A DNA stretch of 64,000 nucleotides from Orobanche coerulescens (GCA_033398695.1 CM065801.1:5208001-5272000); one strand, 5' to 3'; positions 24,855 to 36,517 are shown, counted from the first letter of the stretch. Numbers and translations are program-made. Notes: generated from the letters alone by a model not told the origin.

Positions 24855-27769
24855 TGTAACACCCCAATCCGCTCGGGGATATTACACGCCGTAGAACCTT
24901 TCCTCAAGGATCTACCAGCCGGTAACGACATTTAACATCTCGACAATGCCTTCGAGGCTACAATGACTCGAGACCGATTTGGTCTTTCCACAAATACATA
25001 CAACTCAAATACAACTCATGCCCACGCAGGGACAAAATACAACTACACCTGCATAACGGAACAATACAAAGAATGAAAATAAAGTACAATCGAACCAACA
25101 CACGATGTACGGTTCCTCATGTGATTAGTATCGATCATCTTTCATCATCCTTCATGCCGACTCGTGTTATGCTCCAAAACCCGAATGCAAAACAGACATC
25201 CACCCCCGAATACTGGGGTTAGCAAACTCCACCGTTTTGCTAGTGCAAATACAAAGTGCAAATACGAGCCATACAATTCACATTCCACGAATAACAATAA
25301 CCGAGGATCCTCAAAGATCCAAACGAAACGAAAAGTACTTCCCGAGGCAAGGGTTTGAGAAAACATTTCAAAACGAAATATCATAAATCAATGGAAGTAA
25401 TTTATAAAGCAGTTTAGAATGCCATCGAGAGTTTTAATAGAAAACAATTTGGGATTATCAAATCCTACTTTTCAAAACCAAAAGACAAAAGGGGTCACCG
25501 CCCAAAGGTTTACTTTACGAAAAATGACATTAACCAACCGTTGGGATTTTAGCCCCAAATCCAGAAACGACTTTTACAAAACCATTGGGATTTTAGCCCC
25601 AAATCTCATCAACTCACAAGACACAAGAACGACTGGAGGTTCGTATCCCAACATCAAAATCCACAAATAAAAGATTTAAAACAAACAACAAAATACTCCA
25701 GTGCCATCCTAGCCAAGTAAGCCAAACGAACACTTACCTCTTACACACTTAGTCAATGCATGCAATCATGAAAACCGTTCGAAAGCACTCATTTCCGGAA
25801 ATGCCAATAACAAATCACATTTGCAAAAATGCACCACAATTAACCGTCGATCCACACCTCCGTGGACCCCTACCGAGACCCCGTCGGATCTAACCCGTAG
25901 TGGTTAAAAGCAAAGCTCGTCGATCCACACCTCCGTGGACCCCTACCGAGACCCCGTCGGATCTAACCCGTAGTGAGCATACACACACACACGTTACTCA
26001 TGCAACACTAATATGCTAAGAATGTAAGTTCATTACGAATACTTACTAGAGATGGCCATTAACTCGACACCATTATCAAACTCTTCAAAATTACGATAAC
26101 AAGATTAAATAAGGAAATACACGATTCCATAGCTTAAACAATATGAGTATCATCATAAAATCCTTCGACGTTCAAAATAATCAATTCATAATCGATTCTC
26201 AAAACACCGTTCACAAAACACACGCGTTTTGAAAGAAAGCCTTTAACGAGGCCAAACCGAAATTCCTTTGAAACGTCATTTCAAATAACCAAACAAACAC
26301 ATCAAGACGACCACCGATCATCATATACATAAAACGAGAAAAATATGGGCAAGGTACTTGCCTCGATACCACGAGCACGGAACCACGAACGGATACGGCT
26401 CAACGGAAGCTTCGGAACGCCCGATGCTAACGAAAAGGAATACGACAACGAACGGAACGGAAGAATCAAGCACGACCGCGAGGAATCGACGAAAATGAAC
26501 CTAACGATTCGAATAGCACAATCACAACCACTTCTAAACGATTACGGAAAAGGAATACACCCGAAACCCGCCTACGATTCATGTATATTCATACAAAAAT
26601 AACAACGAGGGCGGACCACAACCAAACCCTCTCGATTCCATAAAAATCCACAAAATATCCATGAATCCGTAGGAAAACTAAAGATACTAACAATATCAAT
26701 CGTATACATCATGAATCCACCAACGAAACGGAACGAATCGGAAGAAAAACCAAAAACCCCCAAATTAATCGAAATAGGGTTTTAGAGCATTACCTTGGAA
26801 GATTCGAGTACTAAGATCCGTAGAACGCGCGTTAGATTGATTATCCGAGCCTCACAACCGAAAAGAAATGATGAAAATCGACCCCCGGATGAAGAACTCT
26901 CTCCCTCTCTAACTCTCTCTCGCGACTCGGTGGAAAAAAATGGGAAAGAATGAGCATTTCACGCTCAAAACCACATTTATAGTGCAACACAAACAGAACC
27001 TATCGGCCGGCCTATCGGCCGATAGCCCAACCGATACCCATACGGGATGCCGGCAGAGAGTCTATCGGCCCCCTATCGGCCGAAAGGCTCTGGAAGTGCT
27101 CGGCCAAAATCGAAACGACCATAACTCTCTCGTCCGACTCATTGACTCACCGTTTGAACCATTGGAAAGCTAACTCGATGTTCTATAATATTGCAAGATT
27201 TATAATTTTTGGAGTTACCAAAAATTAATGGTGATCTAACAAAGACGAACTCATACTTAGAAAAGTCGTTTAGAAATCCCGAATTCAACAAAACGACACC
27301 GAAACCCGAACTCGAATACGAACCGAAGATACGGTTACGAAGTACTCACAAAGACGAATCTAAGAGCTAGTAGGACACACGATTCCGACCACCCGAAGGC
27401 TCGAAATTCGACAACGGAAGGTAATTACCCCAAACTTTGGGAAATTACGAAAATGGCCCAAAGGTTCGAAAATCACGATACGTGATCGAATAACCAAACC
27501 GAAGTTCACAACACGTCCAACAAAGATAAACGGACTTGGGAAACTCGAAACAACAGCTTCGGATGAGATTCGCAAGAATCGAACTCAAGTGCGGAAAAGT
27601 CGCTAAAAGCACGTAACTCAACGAAACGACACCGAAACGAACTCGGATGTCAAAAAGTGTAGAATTAATCATTCTCAGAATGACGAAACGGTCATGAGAG
27701 AGTCGTCAAAACGGACTCCGACCGAAAAAAAAAAGAAATTACCGGAAATCGAAAATTGCGGATATTACA
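24855..27769 (-). repeat. Right (5') LTR of the non-autonomous Tekay relative
   Basis: Near-identical partner of 19679-22600. Differences are mostly small indels (for example ACCCCC/ACCCC at the start, CCTG against TCG near 25163). Palindromic CTATCGGCC motifs are at 26999-27080. Confidence 0.93.
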
Positions 27770-27774
27770 CTATA

Positions 27775-28429
27775 CACTGGATTGATGAAAATTGGAACTT
27801 AAACAAAAGATTACTTGCGTTTAAAAAATTTAATTGTACACATAGTGCAGATAATATAGCTAGAGCAATTATTAAAATTTTAACTTTTTATTGCTTAAAA
27901 GATAAAATTTTCACAATTGGTTTTGATAATGCTAGTTCTAATCGCAAGTGTACCAAAGATTAATACAAGCTTGCAATCCTGTTTTAGCGGGTCGATTATT
28001 TCATACTAGATGTATATGTCATATTCTAAATTTATGTGTACAAGATGCATTAAAATTTGTAGATGAGGCAATAGAACCAATTAGAAAATGTGTCTTGTTT
28101 TTACATAATCGCACTAAGTTAGCTAGACAATGGGTAAAATTTTTAAAGTCAAAACAAATTCAACCCAAATTTTTTACTCCAGACGTCAAACATAGATGGA
28201 ACTCAACTTATGAGATGTTAAATTCAACTAATGAATATAAAGAATTATTGTGTGAATTTTTTGATACGTATTTTCACGTAGAAGGATTTTATTTATTGCC
28301 AACGTATTGGGATGAAACTAAAGATTTAATAAAACTATTAAGGGTTTTTGAAAATGCAACTAAAGATTTAAGTGGTTGTTATTATCCCACGTCTCCTAAA
28401 GTTTTATTTCATTGTTGTTTTATTGTATC
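27775..28429 (+). pseudogene. hAT transposase, middle part
   Basis: Joins in frame with the N-terminal part when the CTATA insertion is removed (YMGIT-I-HWIDENWNLNKRLL). Core hAT motifs follow: FTIGFDNASSN, then after a one-base frameshift near 27950 GRLFHTRCICHILNLCVQDAL, and DVKHRWNSTYEML... PTYWDET. It ends at target GTATC of the second insertion. Confidence 0.92.
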
Positions 28430-30408
28430 TGATCGGCCAAAAACTTATCCTAAAAATAGGAGTTCTTGAGTCGCTCGCAAATATATACGAGGTAGAAGTA
28501 GTTTGTGGTAAGTTCTACCAAGGTCTTTTCTCTCGAGGATTGTCCAATGAGCTTCGTATAATTTTTGTTACAAATTAGAAATAAATACTAAAATATTAAA
28601 AAAGATATTTTTGGGTTTTTTAAAAATTAACTAAATTAAAATGCACTATATTTTAAACCAAACTATTTTTATTAAGACTATTTATACTAGACTATTTATA
28701 TTAGACTATTTATACTAGACTATTTATATTAGACTATTTATATTAAAACTATTTTTATACTAGACTATTTTTAACTAGTGAAAATGAATAGAATTAAAAT
28801 AAGTTGGAATTTATAAAATCTAGGGGATTACGGGTTCATTAAATTAGGTTTTTAATTAAGTATAGGAATTGATTTATATGGATATAAAAGAAAAAACGAA
28901 TGTTTATCGAGTAATCAACTTTTCACCTCCGTACTTTCGTAATCAAAGATGTCTTAATCGCTGTCACTTTTTTAAGATGTTGATAACAAGATTACCACTT
29001 GATAGATTGAAAAGATGTGTTTCCAATACACTTAACAATCAATCAAGGAGGTTTCACTCGTAGAAATAGGATATGATCAATCTCTATTTAAACCAATTAG
29101 TCCTTTCATTTCTCTAACTTGACTATTTTTAGGATAAACGATCGTTCATCGAGTAATCAACTTTTCACCTCCGTACTTTCGTAATCAAAGATGTCTTAAC
29201 CATTTTCGCAATCTTAAGATGTTGATAACAAGATTAACATTTGATAGATTGAAAAGATATGTTTCCAATTCACTCAACAATCAATCAAGAAGGTTTCATT
29301 AGTAAAAATAGGATATGATCAATCTCTATTTAAACCAATTAGTCCTAAAAATAGTTTAAATCAATCAAATACTCAATATATAACCTAATAGAAATCCCCC
29401 TTCCCCTAGGAAGAAAGATTAGCTACTCATTGGTTTATACAAACTAAAATTATAATAGAAATAATGATATATATAATATATATATAGAAACTTTTAATTA
29501 CTAGAACTTAATGACAATAGATAAAACTTACTTGAATATGATGAATCAAAGTGCAAGAAACAAACTTCAAAATATAACTTTAAACTTGTTTAAAGGTTAC
29601 AAGCTTACAAAAATTGAAAGTAAAATACTAAGTGCTTATTGATCAAGCACTTTTCAATTACAAACTAAATGAAAGAAAAACTTCAAACCAAAAATAAAAT
29701 ACAAACTAAAATTGAAAGTTCTAAGGAAAATATATTGCTAAAGGAAAGGAGTATTTCTTAGCAAGAAGTTGAGGATTTCTTGGTAAGAAGGTGGGTTATT
29801 TTGCAATGGGTGAAGATGTCCTTTTATAGGTGATTTTCAAGAATACAATTGATTATTTAATTCAAAATATCTATTGTAATATCATTTTTTTAATTCTTTG
29901 TTCACACTTCACCCATGTCTTTGAATTTTCAGATTTTTGACCAAAAAAATATCTTGTGGTTGAGTTCACAAGTTGGTCAAAAGTGGACTAATTTTGCATG
30001 GCATCTCGAAAACGGCGATGAAAACGCCGGTTGCCTCGTGTTGTGCGCCGTTTTGTGCTGACTCGGTCTCTTCCGGAATACGCGCGAGGACACGGCGCTA
30101 AATGCCGGCCGTGTGTGAAACGGCCCAAGACACGGCCCTTGTTGTGCCGTATGTGAAACGGCCTACATAACACGGTCCTGTTTGTGCCGTGTTGTAGGTC
30201 GTTTTGCCTTGAAAAATTCCCGTCGTTGGATTTGATCTTGTTTTCCGTCCTTTTTGATGCTTCATGTCAGTAATCTGTAAAATAACCATTTTTAGCTCAT
30301 GTTTGGATATATCTGTAAAATATATATTTTTAATCACAAATCAGTACAATTATGCCCGGAAAAATGAATATTTTGTATATGAATTTTAGATCAATTATGC
30401 ACGAATCA
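28430..30408 (-). repeat. Left (3') LTR of the LOG-carrying element
   Basis: Contains a ~245-bp internal tandem duplication (AGTAATCAACTTTTCACCTC at about 28910 and 29151), short repeats of ACTAGACTATTTATATTAG (28685-28765), and a GC-rich patch with repeated ACACGGC/AACGGCC words (30000-30210). Confidence 0.93.
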
Positions 30409-31996
30409 AATACCCCACACTTAAATTCTTGCTAGTCCCGAGCAAGACTCTTTATTAATCACACACAAAATAAAAATTAAAATAAGACATAAAATAAAAA
30501 ATAAAAAATAATACACACAAATTTAAGAAAAATAATTATATATAAAGATAAAAAGAGATCAAAATGCCATTAATACACAATAACCAACTTTATACAGTAG
30601 ATAGAAAATGAATCAAGATTCAAAATAAATCTACTAACGATTTTGAAGTTAAAACACGGTTTTTATTTTTGTAATTCCAAAATACAAGGTTTTCCACCCA
30701 AAAGGTTGATTATTTCTTTCCCACTCGTGACTTCACACGACTCCCTTTAATGGTTGCTCTCGATCACTCGTTTATTTTTCGACTCAATATGAAGAAAAAT
30801 TTCATCGGCGTCATCAAATATTGTGATTTTCACAAAATTGAGTGTATTGAAATTCAGCTGCTAATTAATTCAAATCTGCTCATAAACTACATCCCTTTTA
30901 GTGATAGCTTTCACACCGTTATTTGCTAACGTGTAGCTCTTTTCACTAACACAATTTCTATCTCATTATTTTTCTTTCGTAAAAAGGTGATAGCTTTCAC
31001 ACCGTTATTTGCTAACGTGTAGCTCTTTTCACCAATTTTTCGAGACGGCACTACGCACCAACAATGGTTAGTCCTTTATTTTTCGCAAAATTTAAGACTT
31101 CCAAAATTAGGCATTTATTCTGCTCAACACTTCTCCTTTTCGTCATTTATTTTTAGGTGATAGCTTTCACACCGTTATTTGCTAACGTGTAGCTCTTTTC
31201 ACCAATGACTCCTTTTTTAGGGAATAGAATTTTGCAGAAAATCATTTTTAGTTAAGCATGAAAATCAAAACTCCACAAATTAAGTAAATTTCGCTTTATT
31301 TTTCATCAACCAATTGATTCTTCTTTTATCAAGGTAACGAATGACTCGATTTTATATGATAATTACAAGGCTTGGAAAGAGAGATTAAGGCTCAAAAATT
31401 TTTTGGAATATACAATTTTTTTACCGGTTAAAACAATATTAGAAGCTTGTATATAGTTAATTTATTGGTGTTTATGGCCAGATCTAGAAATCTCACAAAT
31501 CAAAATACTATATATATATATATATATATATACTAAAAAAAAATTTAAGGCAAATAAAAACACACCAAAATACTAACACACTAAAACATACTACAACAAA
31601 CCACCCCCAAACTTGAAAATAAACTGTCTCGGTTTATAAAATAAAAATAAAAATCAATGCGTAAAAGTAATACTCCCGTTAAGAAAGTTGATGTCTCGAG
31701 CCTAACGCCTTTTAGAATCTGCAAGAGAATAAATATACGAGGCACACACAAAAGAAAATAAAATATACTCGTAAGTATAACATAATTTTTAGATGCGCAT
31801 CAAGAAAGTCCGAAGAGTCGCCTTACGCGCCATCAAAGTTTTTATAAAAGCAAAACACGAAATAAAAATTACAAAGAATACATAAATCGCGAATAGATGC
31901 GCAAGAGATCAAGAAGAAACTCCTTAAGCCGCCATCATTTAGCACGATTATTACACACGACGTAAAGTAAAAATACAAGAGGTCCGTCATGGGTTA
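30409..31996 (-). other. Non-coding 3' interior of the LOG-carrying element
   Basis: No ORF of note. Holds the PPT zone at 30409-30425, three hairpin repeats (30901-31204), a (TA)n run near 31510 and A-rich sequence. Confidence 0.7.
30901..31204 (-). repeat. Three copies of a 48-bp hairpin
   Basis: Copies at 30901-30947, 30986-31034 and 31156-31204 are almost identical. Each starts GGTGATAGCTTTCACACCG and ends GTGTAGCTCTTTTCACC. The two halves are imperfect inverted repeats (CGTTA...TAACG core), so each can fold into a stem-loop. They lie upstream of the PPT in element direction. Confidence 0.85.
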
Positions 31997-32635
31997 TCAA
32001 AGGGAGAGGAATGAATCCACTTTTCGCTTTCTCACCGTAAAATCTTCTACCCATACAATTTTAGCTAGAGCCGGATCTGGTTGAGGAACAAATTCATTGA
32101 GTTTTTGATTAGTTCTTCCGTGTGGTTGCAACGACTATGATTCGTTTAGCACGCTCGGAAATAAAACCCTTTTCGGCAGAGTAGTCGATGAAAGACAAGA
32201 AACCATCAAAGAAACCATTGACATTAAGCACTCCTATTGGTTTTGATGAACATTTAGTCGGGCCTGTAACCACATGAAAAAGTTCCTCAAGGGTGCCAAA
32301 ACCACGGAAGGGCGATAAAGGCGCTGAATTATTTATCATGTGAGTTATGCGATCTTGCATATTCACGATCTAAACTCATCTCCAATAGTTGACCGGTGAT
32401 TTTACTTTCACCAGAGGTTTTGGGATTACTCCCAATACTCTTACTCCTTCCATATAGGCGTATGACAGCACTCGTCCCATTAATCCTAGACTTCCTCCTC
32501 CGTAAACTACATGAATGCATTTTTCTCCTAAGGTACGACCTAAGTCGTGGGTACTTCATGAAGCATGCCTCTTTTCCGTAACTAGATCCACCAAAATGCA
32601 GACTGTAAAATTTTTGTGGAAGATGATGACTCCAT
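31997..32635 (-). pseudogene. Intronless LOG-family gene (cytokinin riboside monophosphate phosphoribohydrolase)
   Basis: LOG enzymes release active cytokinin base from the nucleotide in one step. From an ATG at 32633-32635 (MESSSSTK...) to a TGA at 31997-31999 is 639 nt, the length of a ~212-residue LOG protein. Family segments appear in order: GGSSYGKEA, VVYGGGSLGLMGRVL, VRVLGVIPKPL, then FGTLEELFHVVTG, KPIGVLNVNGFFDGFLSFID, EKGFISERAKRIIV and NEFVPQPDPALAKIVW. They fall in different frames, so about four small indels break it. The catalytic PGGxGTxxE appears as SPFRGFGTLEE, with the two Gly after Pro altered. Typical LOG genes have several introns; none is present. It lies in the sense direction of the retrotransposon. 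Confidence 0.82.
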
Positions 32636-32712
32636 TTTTGAAAAGAAATTTATTTAGAGAGAAAAAGAGAAAAGTACAAGTTTGAGGGATGAATAAAAGA
32701 AACAAGCACAAA

Positions 32713-32722
32713 GGTTATTTAT
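32713..32722 (-). promoter_or_regulatory. TATA box upstream of the captured LOG gene
   Basis: On the - strand CTATAAATAA lies about 80 bp before the LOG ATG and is followed by a CT-rich, 5'-UTR-like leader. The captured unit may therefore include promoter sequence. Alternatively the box is chance AT-rich sequence. Confidence 0.4.
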
Positions 32723-32942
32723 AGAAGAAAAGATGAGGAAAAATTGTTTAACAAGTTTGTGATTGCGTTGATTGCGCTTCAACTACTCAATAGAATAATG
32801 AATGCATTTATCGCGTATCACATTTTTATTCGTAAAATCTCACCATACGACAAAATAAAAGATACTCACGTGTATGTACGGAGTTGTGATTGTGGCTCAC
32901 ATCTTCCTCTCGATTTTACGTCGTAAACGGCCTAAACGCCTT

Positions 32943-33488
32943 CTATGAGTCGGGGAGAAGCTTCCCATCCAATTTTCTTACAAATTGGCAAACAGGGTCT
33001 TTTAACGTCAGATTCCCAAGACGTTGTTCATATTCTGGTTTAAATTTATTCCACAAACATTGAATTCCGTAATATACAAGTCCACTAGGATGCGTGTCAA
33101 GAGAAATTTCGATATTATCTAAATTCACCTTATTCAGACCATCATTAATGAACTGAATTTTATCTTCTCTGTTTGTAGATGGAATTCCTAAAGATCGACA
33201 TTTTGCATTACAGTTCCATCTAGCACATTTATAGCAAACGGCTATAATCTTTGCTCGTCGTTTCTTGGCATATGAACTTTTTCCAAGCCCTGGTAAGAAT
33301 CTAGTTGGTGTTTCTGTGAATTCACCTTCTATTCTTACTTTGGCTTCGATAATGAATCTTATGTCAAAAGGTATGCTTTTATTCGTAAGCAACCTCATCC
33401 TTTCAAGCCTTGTCTTGTAAATTTTTAAAATTGCATTTTTGCTTAGAAAGGGAAATCTTTTTTCAATTTTATACAATGTTTCTTCCAT
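32943..33488 (-). CDS. Unidentified 181-residue ORF in the LOG-carrying element
   Basis: Open frame from ATG 33486-33488 (MEETLYKIEKR; an upstream in-frame Met at 33518 is less likely) to TAG at 32943. It begins about 150 bp after the PBS, where gag would normally start. It has no resemblance to gag that I can see. Features: basic N-terminal half (KIYKTRLERMRLL), the segment RFLPGLGKSSYAKKRRAK, then a Cys cluster CYKCARWNCNAKC (C-x2-C-x4-C-x3-C, zinc-knuckle-like), and an acidic/hydrophobic C-terminal half (DTHPSGLVYYGIQCLWNKF). Uninterrupted, unlike the neighbouring LOG gene. It may be a second captured gene or an element-specific protein. Confidence 0.5.
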   Translation of the reverse strand: MEETLYKIEKRFPFLSKNAILKIYKTRLERMRLLTNKSIPFDIRFIIEAKVRIEGEFTETPTRFLPGLGKSSYAKKRRAKIIAVCYKCARWNCNAKCRSLGIPSTNREDKIQFINDGLNKVNLDNIEISLDTHPSGLVYYGIQCLWNKFKPEYEQRLGNLTLKDPVCQFVRKLDGKLLPDS

Positions 33489-33641
33489 GATAAAAACAAA
33501 ACAAAAATAAAAAGACAATGAAAATAATTAAAAAAAATATATACAAATATCAGTTGTTGTGGGAAACGAAAATCCGACTTTGATAGTCACGAGTACCGTT
33601 ATCCGCCACTTGACCGAAGAAAAATTATATTTGGCCTAAAA

Positions 33642-33664
33642 CAATCCCCGAACGGCGCCAAAAT
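33642..33664 (-). other. Primer-binding site of the LOG-carrying element
   Basis: TTTTGGCGCCGTTCGGGG on the - strand next to the 5' LTR; like the TTTGGCGCCGTTGCCGGGG sites of Athila/Tat elements. Confidence 0.85.
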
Positions 33665-33665
33665 T

Positions 33666-35647
33666 TGATCGCCAAAACTTATCCTAAAAATAGGAGTTCT
33701 TGAGTCGCTCGCAAATATATACGAGGTAGAAGTAGTTTGTGGTAAGTTCTACCAAGGTCTTTTCTCTCGAGGATTGTCCAACAGGGCTTCGTATAATTTT
33801 TTGTTACAAATTGCGAGAAATAAATACTAAAATATTAAAAAAGATATTTTTGGGTTTTTTAAAAATTAACTAAATTAAAATGCACTATATTTTAAACCAA
33901 ACTATTTTTATTAAGACTATTTATACTAGACTATTTATATTAGACTATTTATACTAGACTATTTATATTAGACTATTTATATTAAAACTATTTTTATACT
34001 AGACTATTTTTAACTAGTGAAAATGAATAGAATTAAAATAAGTTGGAATTTATAAAATCTAGGGGATTACGGGTTCATTAAATTAGGTTTTTAATTAAGT
34101 ATAGGAATTGATTTATATGGATATAAAAGAAAAAACGAATGTTTATCGAGTAATCAACTTTTCACCTCCGTACTTTCGTAATCAAAGATGTCTTAATCGC
34201 TGTCACTTTTTTAAGATGTTGATAACAAGATTAACACTTGATAGATTGAAAAGATGTGTTTCCAATACACTTAACAATCAATCAAGGAGGTTTCACTAGT
34301 AGAAATAGGATATGATCAATCTCTATTTAAACTAATTAGTCCTTTCATTTCTCTAACTTGACTATTTTTAGGATAAACGATCGTTCATCGAGTAATAAAC
34401 TTTTCACCTCCGTACTTTCGTAATCAAAGATGTCTTAACCACTTTCGCAATCTTAAGATATTGATTACAAGATTAACATTTGATAGATTGAAAAGATATG
34501 TTTCCAATTCACTCAACAATCAATCAAGAAGGTTTCATTAGTAAAAATAGGATATGATCAATCTCTATTTAAACCAATTAGTCCTAAAAATAGTTTAAAT
34601 CAATCAAATACTCAATATATAACCTAATAGAAATCCCCCTTCCCCTAGGAAGAAAGATTAGCTACTCATTGGTTTATACAAACTAAAATTATAATAGAAA
34701 TAATGATATATATAATATATATATATATAGAAACTTTTAATTACTAGAACTTAATGACAATAGATAAAACTTACTTGAATATGATGAATCAAAGTGCAAG
34801 AAACAAACTTCAAAATATAACTTTAAACTTGTTTAAAGGTTACAAGCTTACAAAAATTGAAAGTAAAATACTAAGTGCTTATTGATCAAGCACTTTTCAA
34901 TTACAAACTAAATGAAAGAAAAACTTCAAACCAAAAATAAAATACAAACTAAAATTGAAAGTTCTAAGGAAAATATATTGCTAAAGGAAAGGAGTATTTC
35001 TTAGCAAGAAGTTGAGGATTTCTTGGTAAGAAGGTGGGTTATTTTGCAATGGGTGAAGATGTCCTTTTATAGGTGATTTTCAAGAATACAATTGATTATT
35101 TAATTCAAAATATCTATTGTAATATCATTTTTTTAATTCTTTGTTCACACTTCACCCATGTCTTTGAATTTTCAGATTTTTGACCAAAAATATCTTGTGG
35201 TTGAGTTCACAAGTTGGTCAAAAGTGGACTAATTTTGCATGGCATCTGCTAAAACGGCGATGAAAAACGGCCCGCTTTGCCTCGTGTTGTGCGCCGCTTT
35301 GTGCCGACTCGGTCTCTTCCGAATACGCGAGGACACGGCGCTAAATGCCGGCCGTGTGTGAAACGCCCAAGACACGGCCCTTGTTGCGTCGTATGTGAAA
35401 CGGCCTACATAACACGGTCTGTTTTGCGCCGTGTTGTAGGTCGTTTTGCCTTGAAAAATTCCGTCGTTGGATTTGATCTTGTTTTCCGTCCTTTTGATGC
35501 TTCATGTCGATGAATCAGAAATAACCATTTTTAGCTCATGTTTGGATATATCTGTAAAATATATATTTTTAATCACAAATCAGTACAATTATGCCCGGAA
35601 AAATGAATATTTTGTATATGAATTTTAGATCAATTATGCACGAATCA
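33666..35647 (-). repeat. Right (5') LTR of the LOG-carrying element
   Basis: Close partner of 28430-30408. Most differences cluster in the GC-rich patch (35250-35460) and near 33780-33815. Confidence 0.93.
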
Positions 35648-35652
35648 GTATC

Positions 35653-36517
35653 TGAAATGGATGCTTGTAGTAAATCCGAAAGATTATCGAATGCTATTTA
35701 CAATATGTGTTTAAAATGGCTAAAATACTTTAATCGTATTCATGATGTTTTCTTGATTAGTGCTGTTTTATCTCCCGATTTGAATTTAGCTCAAGTAGAA
35801 CAATTACTTGAAATATATTATAATATTCTTAAAAATTTGGGTTTTCCTAATATTGAGGTTACTGTTGAAAGTCAAACTTTATTTGAAAATATTCCTGACG
35901 TTGAACAAGTAAAAATTGATTTGAAAAATAGTTTAGAAACTGTTTTTTCTGAATATTCTTCTAAATATGGTGATAAGATTCAAACTCAAAAAACAAGAAC
36001 TAAGACTACAAATACATTTAACATGGAATTCGACAGAACTCCCACTAACCCATTTCAACAACAACTCTATTATATAGCAAGAAATAGGGGTGGTAGTAAC
36101 GTCGGTCAAAGAAATAACCTTAGTAGATATTATGCAACTAGTTTTGTGCCGGAGGATGACAATGCAGGTACCTTTGATCTGTTGGATTGGTGGAAAAGAA
36201 GGGAAACCGAATTTCTCATACTTTCCATTATGGCACAAGAAATTCTTGCAGTGCCCGCATCCACAGTCCCCGTTGAGAGTGCTTTTAGTGAAGGAGGCTA
36301 TATATTGGACGAGCGGAGATCCCGAATGACGCCAAAAAATCTTGAGGCTCAAATGATACTTAAAGACGCAACAAAAGCCGAGTTACGAGATCAAGAAAAT
36401 AAATGGGATGACCTATTAGCGGACCAAGATGCCTATCAAGAAGGCACTACCGAAGGAGAGTCTAGTCAAATGAGTCAAACCGATGATCAAGACGACGACG
36501 ACATCGACTTCGACTAA
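35653..36517 (+). pseudogene. hAT transposase, C-terminal part with hATC dimerisation domain
   Basis: Joins in frame to the middle part when the GTATC insertion is removed (FHCCFIVS-EMDACSKSER). It ends with the hATC domain: FDLLDWWKRRETEFLILSIM, then PASTVPVESAFSEGGYILDE and RRSRMTPKNLEAQMIL, then an acidic tail and TAA. This part alone is uninterrupted. The gene as a whole is dead because of two retrotransposon insertions and several frameshifts. Confidence 0.93.

Larger units (their letters stand above)
19679..27769 (-). mobile_element. Non-autonomous Tekay-related LTR element, TSD CTATA
   Basis: LTRs 19679-22600 and 24855-27769; TSD CTATA exact at 19674-19678 and 27770-27774. It runs right to left: PBS TGGTATCGGAGC at 24839-24850 (- strand), PPT-like AAGGAGGGTAGAA before the left LTR. 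The LTRs, PBS zone (CTAGG...CTAAGCTCCGATACCA) and PPT zone resemble those of the 14660-42195 element. The 2254-bp interior has no gag or pol. It is therefore a non-autonomous relative that could have used the Tekay machinery in trans. Confidence 0.92.
28430..35647 (-). mobile_element. Non-autonomous Athila/Tat-type LTR element carrying a LOG gene, TSD GTATC
   Basis: LTRs 28430-30408 and 33666-35647 (TG...CA), TSD GTATC exact at 28425-28429 and 35648-35652. It runs right to left. The PBS TTTTGGCGCCGTTCGGGG (- strand, 33642-33664) and PPT zone TTTAAGTGTGGGGTATT (30409-30425, - strand) match the sites typical of Athila/Tat Ty3 elements. The 3.26-kb interior has no gag, protease, RT or integrase. 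In element order it holds an unidentified 181-codon ORF, a LOG-derived gene, and a non-coding 3' part with three hairpin repeats. Total 7.2 kb. Confidence 0.92.
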
